Origin: Acidobacteriota bacterium
GTDB lineage: Bacteria; Acidobacteriota; Terriglobia; Acidiferrales; UBA7541
DNA length: 6,992 nt
Assembly (NCBI GenBank): GCA_028876695.1
Contig: JAGWRH010000349.1
Coordinates: forward strand, 1 to 6,992
Direction of reading: 5' to 3'
Part shown: in pieces, positions 1-6,992 of the stretch
How the letters are laid out: the number at the start of each line of letters is the position of its first letter
How positions within the stretch are numbered: position 1 is the first letter of the stretch
Program-made: the position numbers and the translations under genes
Notes under the pieces: generated by a model
Databases searched by the model: none
Told to the model about the DNA's origin: nothing
What the model saw: only the letters and a program-made list of their open reading frames with translations

Positions 1-126
1 GGCGATGCTCATCCCGAACTCCGGGAAGACAATCTCAGTCGCTGCGACGCCGGCGATGCCGTTCTCGCGCAAGCTGCCGATTCAGCGAAACCATTTTTTC
101 GCGTCCCCAAGGTGATCGACCGGTGA
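1..126 (+). CDS. gatC: GatC, C-terminal fragment (Asp-tRNA(Asn)/Glu-tRNA(Gln) amidotransferase subunit C)
   Basis: This is the 3' end of an open frame entering from the left edge; 41 codons are visible before the TGA at 124-126. GatC is the small subunit that wraps around GatA and stabilises the GatCAB amidotransferase, which converts misacylated Glu-tRNA(Gln) or Asp-tRNA(Asn) to the correct amide form in the cytoplasm. The visible part has the typical GatC tail: a 'LREDN' segment, a stretch rich in Ala/Asp, and the closing 'PFFRVPKVIDR', which matches the family's 'FFRVPRVIE'-type ending. Its stop codon overlaps the gatA start (GTGA, 123-126), so the two are probably translationally coupled. 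The N-terminal part lies outside the window. The assignment rests on the tail motif plus the gatA neighbour. Confidence 0.85.
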   Translation, partial: GDAHPELREDNLSRCDAGDAVLAQAADSAKPFFRVPKVIDR

Positions 127-1568
127 GCGCATCCGCGCCGTGGACCGTCCCGAGCGTGCGCGCCGCGCTGCTGGCGAAGAAAATCTCCGCGCGCGAGCTC
201 GCCGCTGAATTCTACGCGCGGATCGAGCGCCGCAATTCCGAATTGAACGCCTTTTTGACGCTCTCTCCCGAGCGTGCATACGCGCAAGCGGATCGCATCG
301 ATGCGACCGTTGCGCGTGGCGAAGATCTGCCGGCTCTCGCCGGAGTTCCCATCGCTATTAAGGACGTAATCAGCACGCGGGGCATCCGCACCACCTGTGC
401 GTCCAAGATCCTTGAGAATTATGTCCCCCCGTACGATGCCACCGCCGTCGAGCGCCTCGATGCTGCCGGCGCGGTTTTCCTCGGCAAAACGAATTGCGAC
501 GAATTCGCCATGGGCGGATCCAATGAGAACTCCGCCTACGGGCCGGTGCGCAATCCAGCCGCTCTCGATCGCGTGCCCGGTGGATCGAGCGGCGGATCCG
601 CGGCAGCTGTGGCTGCGGATTTGACGGTCGCATCGCTGGGGACCGATACCGGCGGATCGATTCGCCAGCCCGGCTCGTTTTGCGGAGTCTCCGGCTTGAT
701 GCCGACCTATGGCCGCGTCTCGCGCTACGGCCTGGTAGCCTTCGCATCATCGCTCGACAAGATCGGGCCCTTTGCGAAAAGTGTCGCTGACGCCGCCCGT
801 ATCCTTTCCGTGATCGCCGGCCACGATCCAAGCGATTCAACTTCTGCGGCGGTTTCCGTGCCCGATTACGGCGTGGAAATCGAGCAACCCATCGAAGGGC
901 TAAGAATTGGCGTTCCCGAAGAGTATTTCGGCGACGGGTTGGACCCGGAGGTCAGGCGACCGGTCGAATCGGGCATCGCGCAGCTCGAAAAACTTGGCTG
1001 CCGGCGCATCCCGCTGAAGATGCCGCACACCGGCTACGCAATCGCGGCCTACTACATCATCGCCACCGCTGAAGCCAGCTCCAATCTCGCCCGATACGAC
1101 GGCGTGCGCTACGGCTTGCGCGCGCCCGGCGCGACGCTCACTGAAATGTACCGACAAACCCGCGACCGCGGCTTTGGTGCGGAGGTGAAGCGCCGCATCA
1201 TGCTCGGTACTTATGCGCTTTCCGCCGGTTATTACGACGCCTATTACTTGCGCGCCCAGAAGGTCCGCACGCTTATCGCACGCGATTTTTCCGATGCCTT
1301 CCAGAAAGTGGACGCGATCATCACGCCAACGGCGCCCACGCCCGCTTTCCGGCTCGGCGAGAAAACCGCCGACCCGCTGCAGATGTATCTCGCCGATATC
1401 TACACCGTCACAGGCTCGCTCGCCGGTGTCCCGGGAATATCGGTCCCCTGCGGCAAGACGCCAGCCGGACTGCCGGTGGGAATGCAAATTTTGGCCCCTC
1501 ATTTCGCTGAATCGCGCGTTTTGCAAATCGCCCGCGCGGTTGAAGCGGCCACGGAGCGCGGCAATTGA
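123..1568 (+). CDS. gatA: GatA, glutaminyl-/aspartyl-tRNA amidotransferase subunit A (amidase)
   Basis: This is the catalytic amidase subunit of GatCAB. It hydrolyses glutamine and passes ammonia to GatB, which amidates Glu-tRNA(Gln) and/or Asp-tRNA(Asn). The 481 residues match the usual GatA length (about 480-490). The amidase-signature fold is plain: 'GVPIAIKD' carries Lys80, 'PGGSSGGSAAAVA' carries the cis-Ser155, and 'TDTGGSIRQP' carries the nucleophile Ser179. This Ser-cisSer-Lys triad sits one residue from the S. aureus numbering (79/154/178). 'GVSGLMPTYGRVSRYGL' follows at about 188-204, with Met where Lys is usual. The C-terminal 'GVPGISVPCG' and 'GLPVGMQILAP' blocks are also typical. 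The GTG start at 123 is supported by an AAGGTGA Shine-Dalgarno at 109-115, seven bases upstream, and by the overlap with the gatC stop. gatB is not in the window, so it lies elsewhere or upstream of gatC. The gene appears intact and functional. Confidence 0.97.
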   Translation: MSASAPWTVPSVRAALLAKKISARELAAEFYARIERRNSELNAFLTLSPERAYAQADRIDATVARGEDLPALAGVPIAIKDVISTRGIRTTCASKILENYVPPYDATAVERLDAAGAVFLGKTNCDEFAMGGSNENSAYGPVRNPAALDRVPGGSSGGSAAAVAADLTVASLGTDTGGSIRQPGSFCGVSGLMPTYGRVSRYGLVAFASSLDKIGPFAKSVADAARILSVIAGHDPSDSTSAAVSVPDYGVEIEQPIEGLRIGVPEEYFGDGLDPEVRRPVESGIAQLEKLGCRRIPLKMPHTGYAIAAYYIIATAEASSNLARYDGVRYGLRAPGATLTEMYRQTRDRGFGAEVKRRIMLGTYALSAGYYDAYYLRAQKVRTLIARDFSDAFQKVDAIITPTAPTPAFRLGEKTADPLQMYLADIYTVTGSLAGVPGISVPCGKTPAGLPVGMQILAPHFAESRVLQIARAVEAATERGN

Positions 1569-1744
1569 CGGCGATTTCGTGCCGGCCAAATTCCGGGAAA
1601 CTGTAGAAATCTTCCGAACAGGAACAATCTGTCCCATTCCGCCAGGGTGATTTTCGAGAAACCCGCAACCACTCTCCAGTCATAAACGTCATAGATGCAG
1701 CGACTTACAGTACAGCGTGGTCTTTTGGTTTGGTTGTGTTAGTA

Positions 1745-1760
1745 CGGAACCACCATTGCT
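1745..1760 (+). promoter_or_regulatory. Candidate sigma-54 (RpoN) promoter upstream of the 70-residue gene
   Basis: The bases CGGAAC-N5-TTGCT fit the sigma-54 consensus TGGCAC-N5-TTGCW at nine of eleven fixed positions. The invariant GG (1746-1747) and GC (1758-1759) have the required 12-base offset. Transcription would start near 1771, giving a leader of roughly 47 bases before the ATG at 1818. A weak dyad GGaACA-ATC-TGTcCC at 1621-1635, about 110 bases upstream, lies in the range where an enhancer-binding protein would bind. The overlapping sigma-70-like pair (TTGCTT at 1756-1761, TACTCT at 1779-1784) has correct 17-base spacing but poor hexamers. This is consensus matching by eye, so a chance match remains possible. 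Confidence 0.35.
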
Positions 1761-1817
1761 TGCACCTGTCGCAACTCTTACTCTGCGATTAGACATCGCG
1801 GGACTGAGAGGCTAGGA

Positions 1818-2030
1818 ATGGTCCGAGTCAAAACCAGCCAGGAAGTCTTCACCGAAGACGAAGTATCGAAGCTTACGGGAATTTGCCGCGAGCACCTGCG
1901 CGGCTTGGCGCGCAACAAGCACCTCGGCACGCTTTCGCGGCTGGCCGAGTCCGTCGATCCGGAGACGTGGCTCTTCACGCGCTCGGACCTGCTGATCGTG
2001 AATCGGCTGCAGGCTCGCTGCGAGCACTAA
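1818..2030 (+). CDS. Small putative DNA-binding protein, MerR/excisionase-like helix-turn-helix
   Basis: This 70-residue protein starts at ATG 1818, with GAGAGG (1806-1811) six bases upstream as ribosome binding site. Codon third positions are strongly G/C, as expected for a real gene in this genome, whereas the overlapping longer frame from 1883 reads as low-complexity Arg/Ala. Residues about 10-30 ('VFTEDEVSKLTGICREHL') look like the first helices of a MerR/excisionase-type winged helix. 'WLFTRSDLLIVNRL' at about 51-64 resembles the wing plus closing 'F-SRSDL' helix of that fold. There is no effector or dimerisation domain, so it would be a stand-alone DNA-binding module. Two Cys residues (23 and 68) are too few for a metal site. 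A terminator-like hairpin follows directly, suggesting a monocistronic unit. The fold is inferred from pattern only; the target and role are unknown. Confidence 0.7.
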   Translation: MVRVKTSQEVFTEDEVSKLTGICREHLRGLARNKHLGTLSRLAESVDPETWLFTRSDLLIVNRLQARCEH

Positions 2031-2038
2031 CCGCCGAG

Positions 2039-2064
2039 GGCGCCGTTCTCGCACGGCGCTATTT
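2039..2064 (+). terminator. Terminator-like hairpin after the 70-residue gene
   Basis: A perfect 7-bp stem, GCGCCGT (2040-2046) with ACGGCGC (2053-2059), closes a six-base loop and can add a G-U pair at 2039/2060. It is followed by TATTT (2060-2064). It begins ten bases after the stop codon of the 70-residue gene. The T-run is short, so termination may be partial, letting some transcription through to the gene at 2192. Confidence 0.45.
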
Positions 2065-2191
2065 GCCGCGGAATCTTCTCTGTTCCCCATCATTCCAAAG
2101 TGCTTGGTTCGCGTTCGCTCCCGAGTTACCCTCCTCGCATCCCTACGGAATCGCCGGATCGCGCATCTTACGTTCGGTGAGGCCAACAGCG

Positions 2192-3115
2192 ATGTTGAGT
2201 TCGCGAAAGCTGAAGAGCGCCGTGCCGCTGATGGCAACGATCACGGTCGCGCTGATCTGTGGAGCGCGCCAGCATCCTTCGTCCGCGCCGCCACGCACCG
2301 ATTCGCAGGCGGCCAAATCTTCCGCTCCGGACGCGCGGTCGAAAACGGTGCATTACGTTTCGGTCCTGCCGCGCGGGACCAGGCTCATGTTGAAGAGCGG
2401 CAGCTACGAATTGGTCCGCGAGTATGAAATTCAGGGCGATCGCGTGCGCTACTACAGCCTGGACGGATCCCAGTGGGAGGTGATTCCCACGGCGATTGTG
2501 GATTGGGACGCAACCAAGAAAGAAGAAGCGGAAGAGGAAAAGAATCAGGATGCCCTGGCGTCGAAGATACAAAAGCAGGAAGACGAGCACAGCGCGGTGC
2601 AATCGCTAGATATCGATGCGAGCCTTGAAATCGCGCCGGGGATTTTTCTTCCGCCGGGCGTAGGTCTATTCGCATTCGACGGCAAATCCGCGGTGCAGGT
2701 GCCGCAGGCGGAAACGGATTCGCACATTTCCAAAACCCGACTTTTGGAACGCGTGCTCGTCCCGGTTCCGCTGGTTCCTTCACGTCACGTAATTTCGATT
2801 CCCGGCGAACACTCCAAATTCCGGCTAAACAACCAGCCCGAGTTTTACCTGCGAACAACGGATGCAAGGACGCCCGATGTCGAACTGATTCGCGCGAAAG
2901 TCCATGGCGGCGCGCGGCACATCATGAATTTGGACGAACTGATGGGCGCGCAGCACACAACCAGCGACACGATCCCGATGGAACAGTGGGTGGTCGCGAA
3001 GGGCGTTTACCGGTACACACTGGGCGAGAAATTGCCGCGAGGCGAATACGTGGTCGCGGAGATTTTGCCGAACGAAGGAATGAGCCTTTATGTTTGGGAT
3101 TTCGGCGTCGAGTAG
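2192..3115 (+). CDS. Uncharacterised secreted protein, acidobacterial type
   Basis: The protein has 307 residues from ATG 2192; GGTGAGG (2176-2182) lies nine bases upstream. The frame is open back to 1883, but that part overlaps the 70-residue gene and looks non-coding, so the ATG followed by a signal peptide is preferred. Residues 5-8 (RKLK) and 9-24 (hydrophobic, ending LICGA) form a Sec signal. Cys23 lacks a proper lipobox because Ile is at -1. A Ser/Pro/Ala-rich stretch (29-50) then leads to a compact segment at about 53-107 containing 'YELVREYEIQGDRVRYY' and 'WEVIPTAIVDWDAT', a combination I associate with uncharacterised acidobacterial proteins. A Lys/Glu-rich, probably helical segment (108-133) separates it from a beta-rich C-terminal half ending 'LPRGEYVVAEIL' and 'LYVWDFGVE'. 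No catalytic motif is visible. It is likely periplasmic or surface-exposed; function unknown. Confidence 0.85.
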   Translation: MLSSRKLKSAVPLMATITVALICGARQHPSSAPPRTDSQAAKSSAPDARSKTVHYVSVLPRGTRLMLKSGSYELVREYEIQGDRVRYYSLDGSQWEVIPTAIVDWDATKKEEAEEEKNQDALASKIQKQEDEHSAVQSLDIDASLEIAPGIFLPPGVGLFAFDGKSAVQVPQAETDSHISKTRLLERVLVPVPLVPSRHVISIPGEHSKFRLNNQPEFYLRTTDARTPDVELIRAKVHGGARHIMNLDELMGAQHTTSDTIPMEQWVVAKGVYRYTLGEKLPRGEYVVAEILPNEGMSLYVWDFGVE

Positions 3116-3210
3116 TTTTCCCACGCGGATTCCCTAACCGCCCACGAAAGTACCGCGCTCAAGGCGAACACGACCGCAGGGCAGGCGTTGAAAACTGCCG
3201 ACCAGTGGAG

Positions 3211-3229
3211 CGGCCTGTGATTCAGGCCG
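3211..3229. terminator. Short hairpin between convergent genes, possible weak terminator
   Basis: CGGCCTG (3211-3217) pairs perfectly with CAGGCCG (3223-3229) around a five-base TGATT loop. It lies 19 bases beyond the stop of the minus-strand kinase and about 95 bases beyond the stop of the plus-strand 307-residue gene. Neither side has a clear T-run, so intrinsic termination is uncertain. The rest of 3116-3247 shows no gene or other signal. Confidence 0.3.
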
Positions 3230-3247
3230 ACATCTGGATCGCGGCGA

Positions 3248-5572
3248 TTAACGCTGTTGCGGTTGCAACTGGAGCAAGCCGGTGAGCAGCGTGGTGAGCG
3301 CTCCAACATCGAAGGGCTTTTGCAGCACGCTCGCGCCCTGTTCGCGAAGCCGATCAAAAGGCTCGGAGTCCACCAATTCACCGGTCATGAATACGAATTG
3401 CGGCATCCGAGAGCTGCGATGGCCGGCGGCGCACCGTTCGTAAAATTGGCCGCCGCTCATTCCGGGCAAGTTAAAGTCGCAAATCACGACATCGCAGTCG
3501 TTCGATTGAAGGTAATCGAGCGCTTTTTCGCAGCTCGAAACCGAGTGAACTTTCATCGCGTGCGCCAAGAGCCCTTCTTGCACGATCTCGCGGATGCTTT
3601 CTTCATCATCGATAATCAGGACAGTATGTCCCGCGAGAGCGCCGGCCGCGGATTTCGGCGCTTTGGCGGCCGGAATCGCGGGTTCCGTCTGCTTGGCCGC
3701 GGTTGCGGCGGCGGGCAAGCGAACCTGGAACGACGCTCCGCCGCCCGGCATCGAACCGACCTCAATGGTCCCTCCGTGGTCCTTCACCACAGCCAACGCG
3801 ATCGTCAGCCCGAGGCCGCTGCCGCCTCCCGGCCTCTTGGTTGTGAAGAAGGGGTCAAAAAGTTTGGACTTGTTTTCAGCCGGGACGCCGGGGCCGTCGT
3901 CGGCGATGGTTACGCACGCTAGGTTGTTCATGCTCTGCAGCGAAATTTCGACGGCGCCGCGATCGCGGACCGACGAAATGGATTGCTGCGCGTTGGTGAT
4001 CAAATTGGAAAAGACTTGCGAGAGCAGCCGGCGATCCGCTTCAACCGGCGGGATGGCGGCGGGCGGATCAAATTTTACGCTGATGTTCTTGGCGGCGAGC
4101 GAAGGTCCCTGCGCGGCAAGCACCTCGCGCAACAGGTCTTGCAGTTGAAGCGCCGTTCGGCCCTGCACGGCCGGACGCGAAAACGCTAGCAGATTCTGAA
4201 TGATGGCCGCAGCCCGGCGCGCCTGCTGCAAGATCAAGTCGATCTGCCTTCGGGTGGTATCATCGGCGGCGCGCTCGCGCAGCAAATCGCTGACGCCGAG
4301 AATCGCGGTAAGCGGATTATTGAGTTCGTGGGCTGCGCCGGCCATCATCTGTCCCATGGCGGCGAATTTTTCCTTCTGCAGATTCTGCTGTTCGGCCGCA
4401 TGCGCTTCGGTCAAATCGCGCACGGACGCGACGACGCCGGTGATGCGGCCTTCCTCGTCGAACATGGGACTGGCGCTGGTGCGCAAGGTTCGCCATTCTC
4501 CATCGGCACGGCGCACGCGGCTTTCGATCTGCGAATAATTACTGCGGCCGGCCACAATCTCCCGCACCATCTGAAGGAGGGGTTCGCGATCTTCTGGATG
4601 GGTGGCCGAACCAATGAGGCGGCCCATGTATTGCTTTGGCGCGACACCCAGCATTTCGCGGATGCGCTCGCTAACGAAGGTGAAGCGGCCCTGGCGATCC
4701 ATCACGGCGATCAGATCGGGGAAGCATTCGATGAGTTGGCGCCCGAACTCCTGCTCGCGGTGGAGTTTTCGTTCGATTTCCCTGCGCTCGGTCACGTCCG
4801 TGATGATGCCCTGCAATCGCACCGGCTTGCCGGAGCCGTCGCGGATCGCGAAGCCGGAGGTAACGCAATAGAGTTTCTTGCCGTCCTTGCGCCGCAAGAC
4901 GATTTCGGCGTTGTGCACGGCGCCCTTCTCGCCGAGGAGCTGAATGAGTTTCCGGCGTTCGTCCCGGTCTCCATAGAGATCCGCGAAATTCCGGTGCAGG
5001 AGCTCCTCTTTTCCGTCGAAGCCGAGCATACGAACGAGCGCTGGATTCACGTCGAGGATGCGGCCTTCCGGCGTGGAGAAAATGATGCCTTCGCGCAACG
5101 ATTCAAACAACTCCGCGAAGCGAACTTCGGATTCGTGCTGGGCGGTGACATCGCGCGCCCAGCCGATGACGGATTTCGACCCCTGCTCATCCTCCGCCAG
5201 TTGCAGCCAGCAAGCAAAATAGCGGTTTTCTTTTTCCCGCTTGAGCCGGAGCGGAGCGTAGCCGGTCCAACTTCCCTTCTCGAGGAGAGAGGGCAGCGCT
5301 CGCCGGAGCTCGGCCTCCGTGGGCAAATCCAGAAAATCCGTCAACTTGCGGCCGATCATGTCCTGGAACGACGCGCCCAGGATTTTCGCAAGTTCCAGAT
5401 TGGCTACTCGGATTTCACCGGTGAGAGCGAGCGTAAAAAGCGCCAGATCGAGATGATCAATCAAATCGCGGTAGCCGCGCTGCGAGCGCGTAATTAGCTG
5501 CGCAAGGCCATCGGAGGCCGGTATCGCCGAAGAGCGCGTATTCTCCGGTGGTTTGCGCTTTTTTGGGGGCAT
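3248..5572 (-). CDS. Soluble hybrid sensor histidine kinase: PAS-PAS-PAS-HisKA-HATPase-receiver
   Basis: This 774-residue hybrid kinase is numbered from the ATG at 5572; a TTG two codons upstream (5578) is an alternative start, and neither has a clear Shine-Dalgarno. Three PAS domains lie at about 32-146, 150-266 and 276-393; the first two end in 'ARDVTAQ' and 'ITDVTER', the third in 'VRDLTEA'. HisKA has the H-box 'GAAHELNNPL' with phosphoacceptor His415, of the NtrB-like type. HATPase_c follows with the N-box (Asn523 and Asn527), the G1 box DDGPG (558-562), the F-box 'LFDPFFTTK' and the G2 box 'GGGSGLGL'. An Ala/Pro-rich linker (about 619-647) leads to a receiver with the acidic pair Asp655/Asp656, phosphoacceptor Asp699, Thr730 and Lys752. 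All catalytic residues are present. There is no transmembrane segment or signal peptide, so it senses a cytoplasmic cue. There is no HPt or output domain, so phosphate must go to a partner encoded elsewhere. It follows rpoC but is separated from it by a strong terminator. Confidence 0.95.
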   Translation of the reverse strand: MPPKKRKPPENTRSSAIPASDGLAQLITRSQRGYRDLIDHLDLALFTLALTGEIRVANLELAKILGASFQDMIGRKLTDFLDLPTEAELRRALPSLLEKGSWTGYAPLRLKREKENRYFACWLQLAEDEQGSKSVIGWARDVTAQHESEVRFAELFESLREGIIFSTPEGRILDVNPALVRMLGFDGKEELLHRNFADLYGDRDERRKLIQLLGEKGAVHNAEIVLRRKDGKKLYCVTSGFAIRDGSGKPVRLQGIITDVTERREIERKLHREQEFGRQLIECFPDLIAVMDRQGRFTFVSERIREMLGVAPKQYMGRLIGSATHPEDREPLLQMVREIVAGRSNYSQIESRVRRADGEWRTLRTSASPMFDEEGRITGVVASVRDLTEAHAAEQQNLQKEKFAAMGQMMAGAAHELNNPLTAILGVSDLLRERAADDTTRRQIDLILQQARRAAAIIQNLLAFSRPAVQGRTALQLQDLLREVLAAQGPSLAAKNISVKFDPPAAIPPVEADRRLLSQVFSNLITNAQQSISSVRDRGAVEISLQSMNNLACVTIADDGPGVPAENKSKLFDPFFTTKRPGGGSGLGLTIALAVVKDHGGTIEVGSMPGGGASFQVRLPAAATAAKQTEPAIPAAKAPKSAAGALAGHTVLIIDDEESIREIVQEGLLAHAMKVHSVSSCEKALDYLQSNDCDVVICDFNLPGMSGGQFYERCAAGHRSSRMPQFVFMTGELVDSEPFDRLREQGASVLQKPFDVGALTTLLTGLLQLQPQQR

Positions 5573-5591
5573 CGACAATCCGAGCGGTTAG

Positions 5592-5614
5592 ACCAGATGA
5601 TTCTACCGTCTGGT
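5592..5614 (-). promoter_or_regulatory. Inverted repeat around a -10-like hexamer upstream of the kinase gene
   Basis: ACCAGA (5592-5597) and TCTGGT (5609-5614) form a perfect 6-bp inverted repeat with an 11-base spacer. On the minus strand the spacer contains TAGAAT (5605-5600), a five-of-six match to the -10 consensus, but no convincing -35 lies 16-18 bases upstream. The element ends about 20 bases before the kinase ATG. It could be a repressor operator over a promoter or a hairpin in the leader; the sequence cannot distinguish them. Confidence 0.35.
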
Positions 5615-5730
5615 ATCCCGCGGATGGCGAAAAAAGCTCCGGCGGATGCCAATCTATTCAACAGCCGATAGTCTGTAGCAGGGGAACGACAGGAAGCGCA
5701 GACCGCCGCGACGAGGAACGAACTGGCCGG

Positions 5731-5766
5731 GGAAAAAGAAGCGGGCTCCGAGATTCCAGAGCCCGC
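5731..5766 (-). terminator. Intrinsic terminator for the rpoC transcript
   Basis: On the minus strand GCGGGCTC (5766-5759) pairs perfectly with GAGCCCGC (5748-5741) around a ten-base loop, and is followed directly by TTCTTTTTCC (5740-5731). A GC-rich 8-bp stem plus a T-run is a classic Rho-independent terminator. It lies about 110 bases after the rpoC stop and ahead of the kinase gene, so the kinase probably needs its own promoter. Confidence 0.8.
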
Positions 5767-5791
5767 CTTTGCGTGAGATCAAACGTGGACC

Positions 5792-5826
5792 GAGATCCTT
5801 CGGTCGCGATGCTCGCTCGGGATGAC
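5792..5826. repeat. Dispersed intergenic repeat-like element (GATCCTTCGG...CGGGATGAC type)
   Basis: The segment has outer arms ATCC (5795-5798) and GGAT (5820-5823) and inner arms GCGA (5806-5809) and TCGC (5813-5816). It closely resembles the short 'GATCCTTCG...CTCGGGATGAC' sequences that recur between genes in many GC-rich bacterial genomes, acidobacteria included, and are often mistranslated as small proteins. Only one copy is in this window, so repeat status is inferred from resemblance, not observed. It lies between the rpoC stop and its terminator. Confidence 0.5.
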
Positions 5827-5876
5827 CATGCTCACCGTCCGGGTGCAAGGGACCCGGACGCAACCACGGCACATGG

Positions 5877-5878
<2 letters not shown>
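5824..5878. repeat. Nested inverted repeat at the rpoC stop codon
   Basis: An outer pair, GACCATG (5824-5830) with CATGGTC (5872-5878), encloses an inner perfect 9-bp stem, CGTCCGGGT (5836-5844) with ACCCGGACG (5852-5860), which has a seven-base loop. The outer arm covers two bases of the rpoC stop codon (5879-5877). No T-run follows the inner hairpin on either strand, so it looks more like a 3'-end mRNA structure than a stand-alone terminator. Confidence 0.5.

Positions 5879-6992
<1,114 letters not shown>

Noticed and set aside
900..1637. A 245-codon minus-strand open frame antisense to gatA
   Set aside because: It lies mostly within gatA on the opposite strand, has no known motif and is explained by high GC content and codon bias of gatA.
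1883..2191. N-terminal extension of the 307-residue protein (103 extra codons)
   Set aside because: The translation is Arg/Ala-rich and overlaps the better supported 70-residue gene; a signal peptide and Shine-Dalgarno appear only at ATG 2192.
3088..3247. Minus-strand frame with a hydrophobic stretch ('AVVFALSAVLSWAV') as a possible small membrane protein
   Set aside because: Its only start codon and N-terminal half lie inside the kinase coding region in another frame and its end inside the 307-residue gene; no separate start with a ribosome binding site was seen.
4328..5497. A 389-codon plus-strand open frame antisense to the kinase gene
   Set aside because: It mirrors the kinase coding frame. 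The minus-strand protein has complete PAS, HisKA, HATPase and receiver motifs, whereas this translation has no recognisable domain and arises from stop-poor GC-rich antisense sequence.
5636..5651. Possible sigma-54 promoter (TGGCA...GC on the minus strand) upstream of the kinase
   Set aside because: The GG and GC elements are offset by 13 bases rather than the required 12.

Overview
This window is GC-rich bacterial chromosome carrying two essential housekeeping loci with a short accessory stretch between them. The gene content and the look of several proteins suggest an acidobacterium (Acidobacteriota, Terriglobia-like). The clues are a secreted 307-residue protein with sequence features I associate with uncharacterised acidobacterial families, an RpoC with an SI3-like insertion, and a 'GATCCTTCGG...CGGGATGAC' intergenic element of a kind common in such genomes. 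This assignment is inference from memory of families; no search was run.

Layout. On the + strand, the last 41 codons of gatC (1-126) overlap gatA (123-1568); together they supply two subunits of the tRNA-dependent amidotransferase GatCAB. A 249-base gap (1569-1817) holds a candidate sigma-54 promoter. It is followed by a 70-residue putative DNA-binding protein (1818-2030), a terminator-like hairpin (about 2039-2064), and a secreted 307-residue protein of unknown function (2192-3115). A short convergent gap (3116-3247) with one small hairpin separates these from the minus-strand genes.

On the - strand, in transcription order, come the 3' end of rpoC (6992 down to 5877), then a structured gap of about 300 bases (5573-5876), then a soluble hybrid histidine kinase with three PAS domains, HisKA/HATPase and a C-terminal receiver (5572 down to 3248). 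The gap contains a nested inverted repeat touching the rpoC stop codon, a dispersed-repeat-like element, a strong intrinsic terminator and an inverted repeat just upstream of the kinase start.

Functionally, GatCA (translation fidelity) and RpoC (transcription) are core machinery. The kinase is an orphan sensor with no transmembrane segment and no adjacent DNA-binding response regulator. The small HTH-like protein and the secreted protein cannot be tied to a pathway from this sequence. I found no mobile element, CRISPR array, tRNA or rRNA. Nothing here amounts to a clear new multi-gene system; the best leads are regulatory sites and two uncharacterised proteins.
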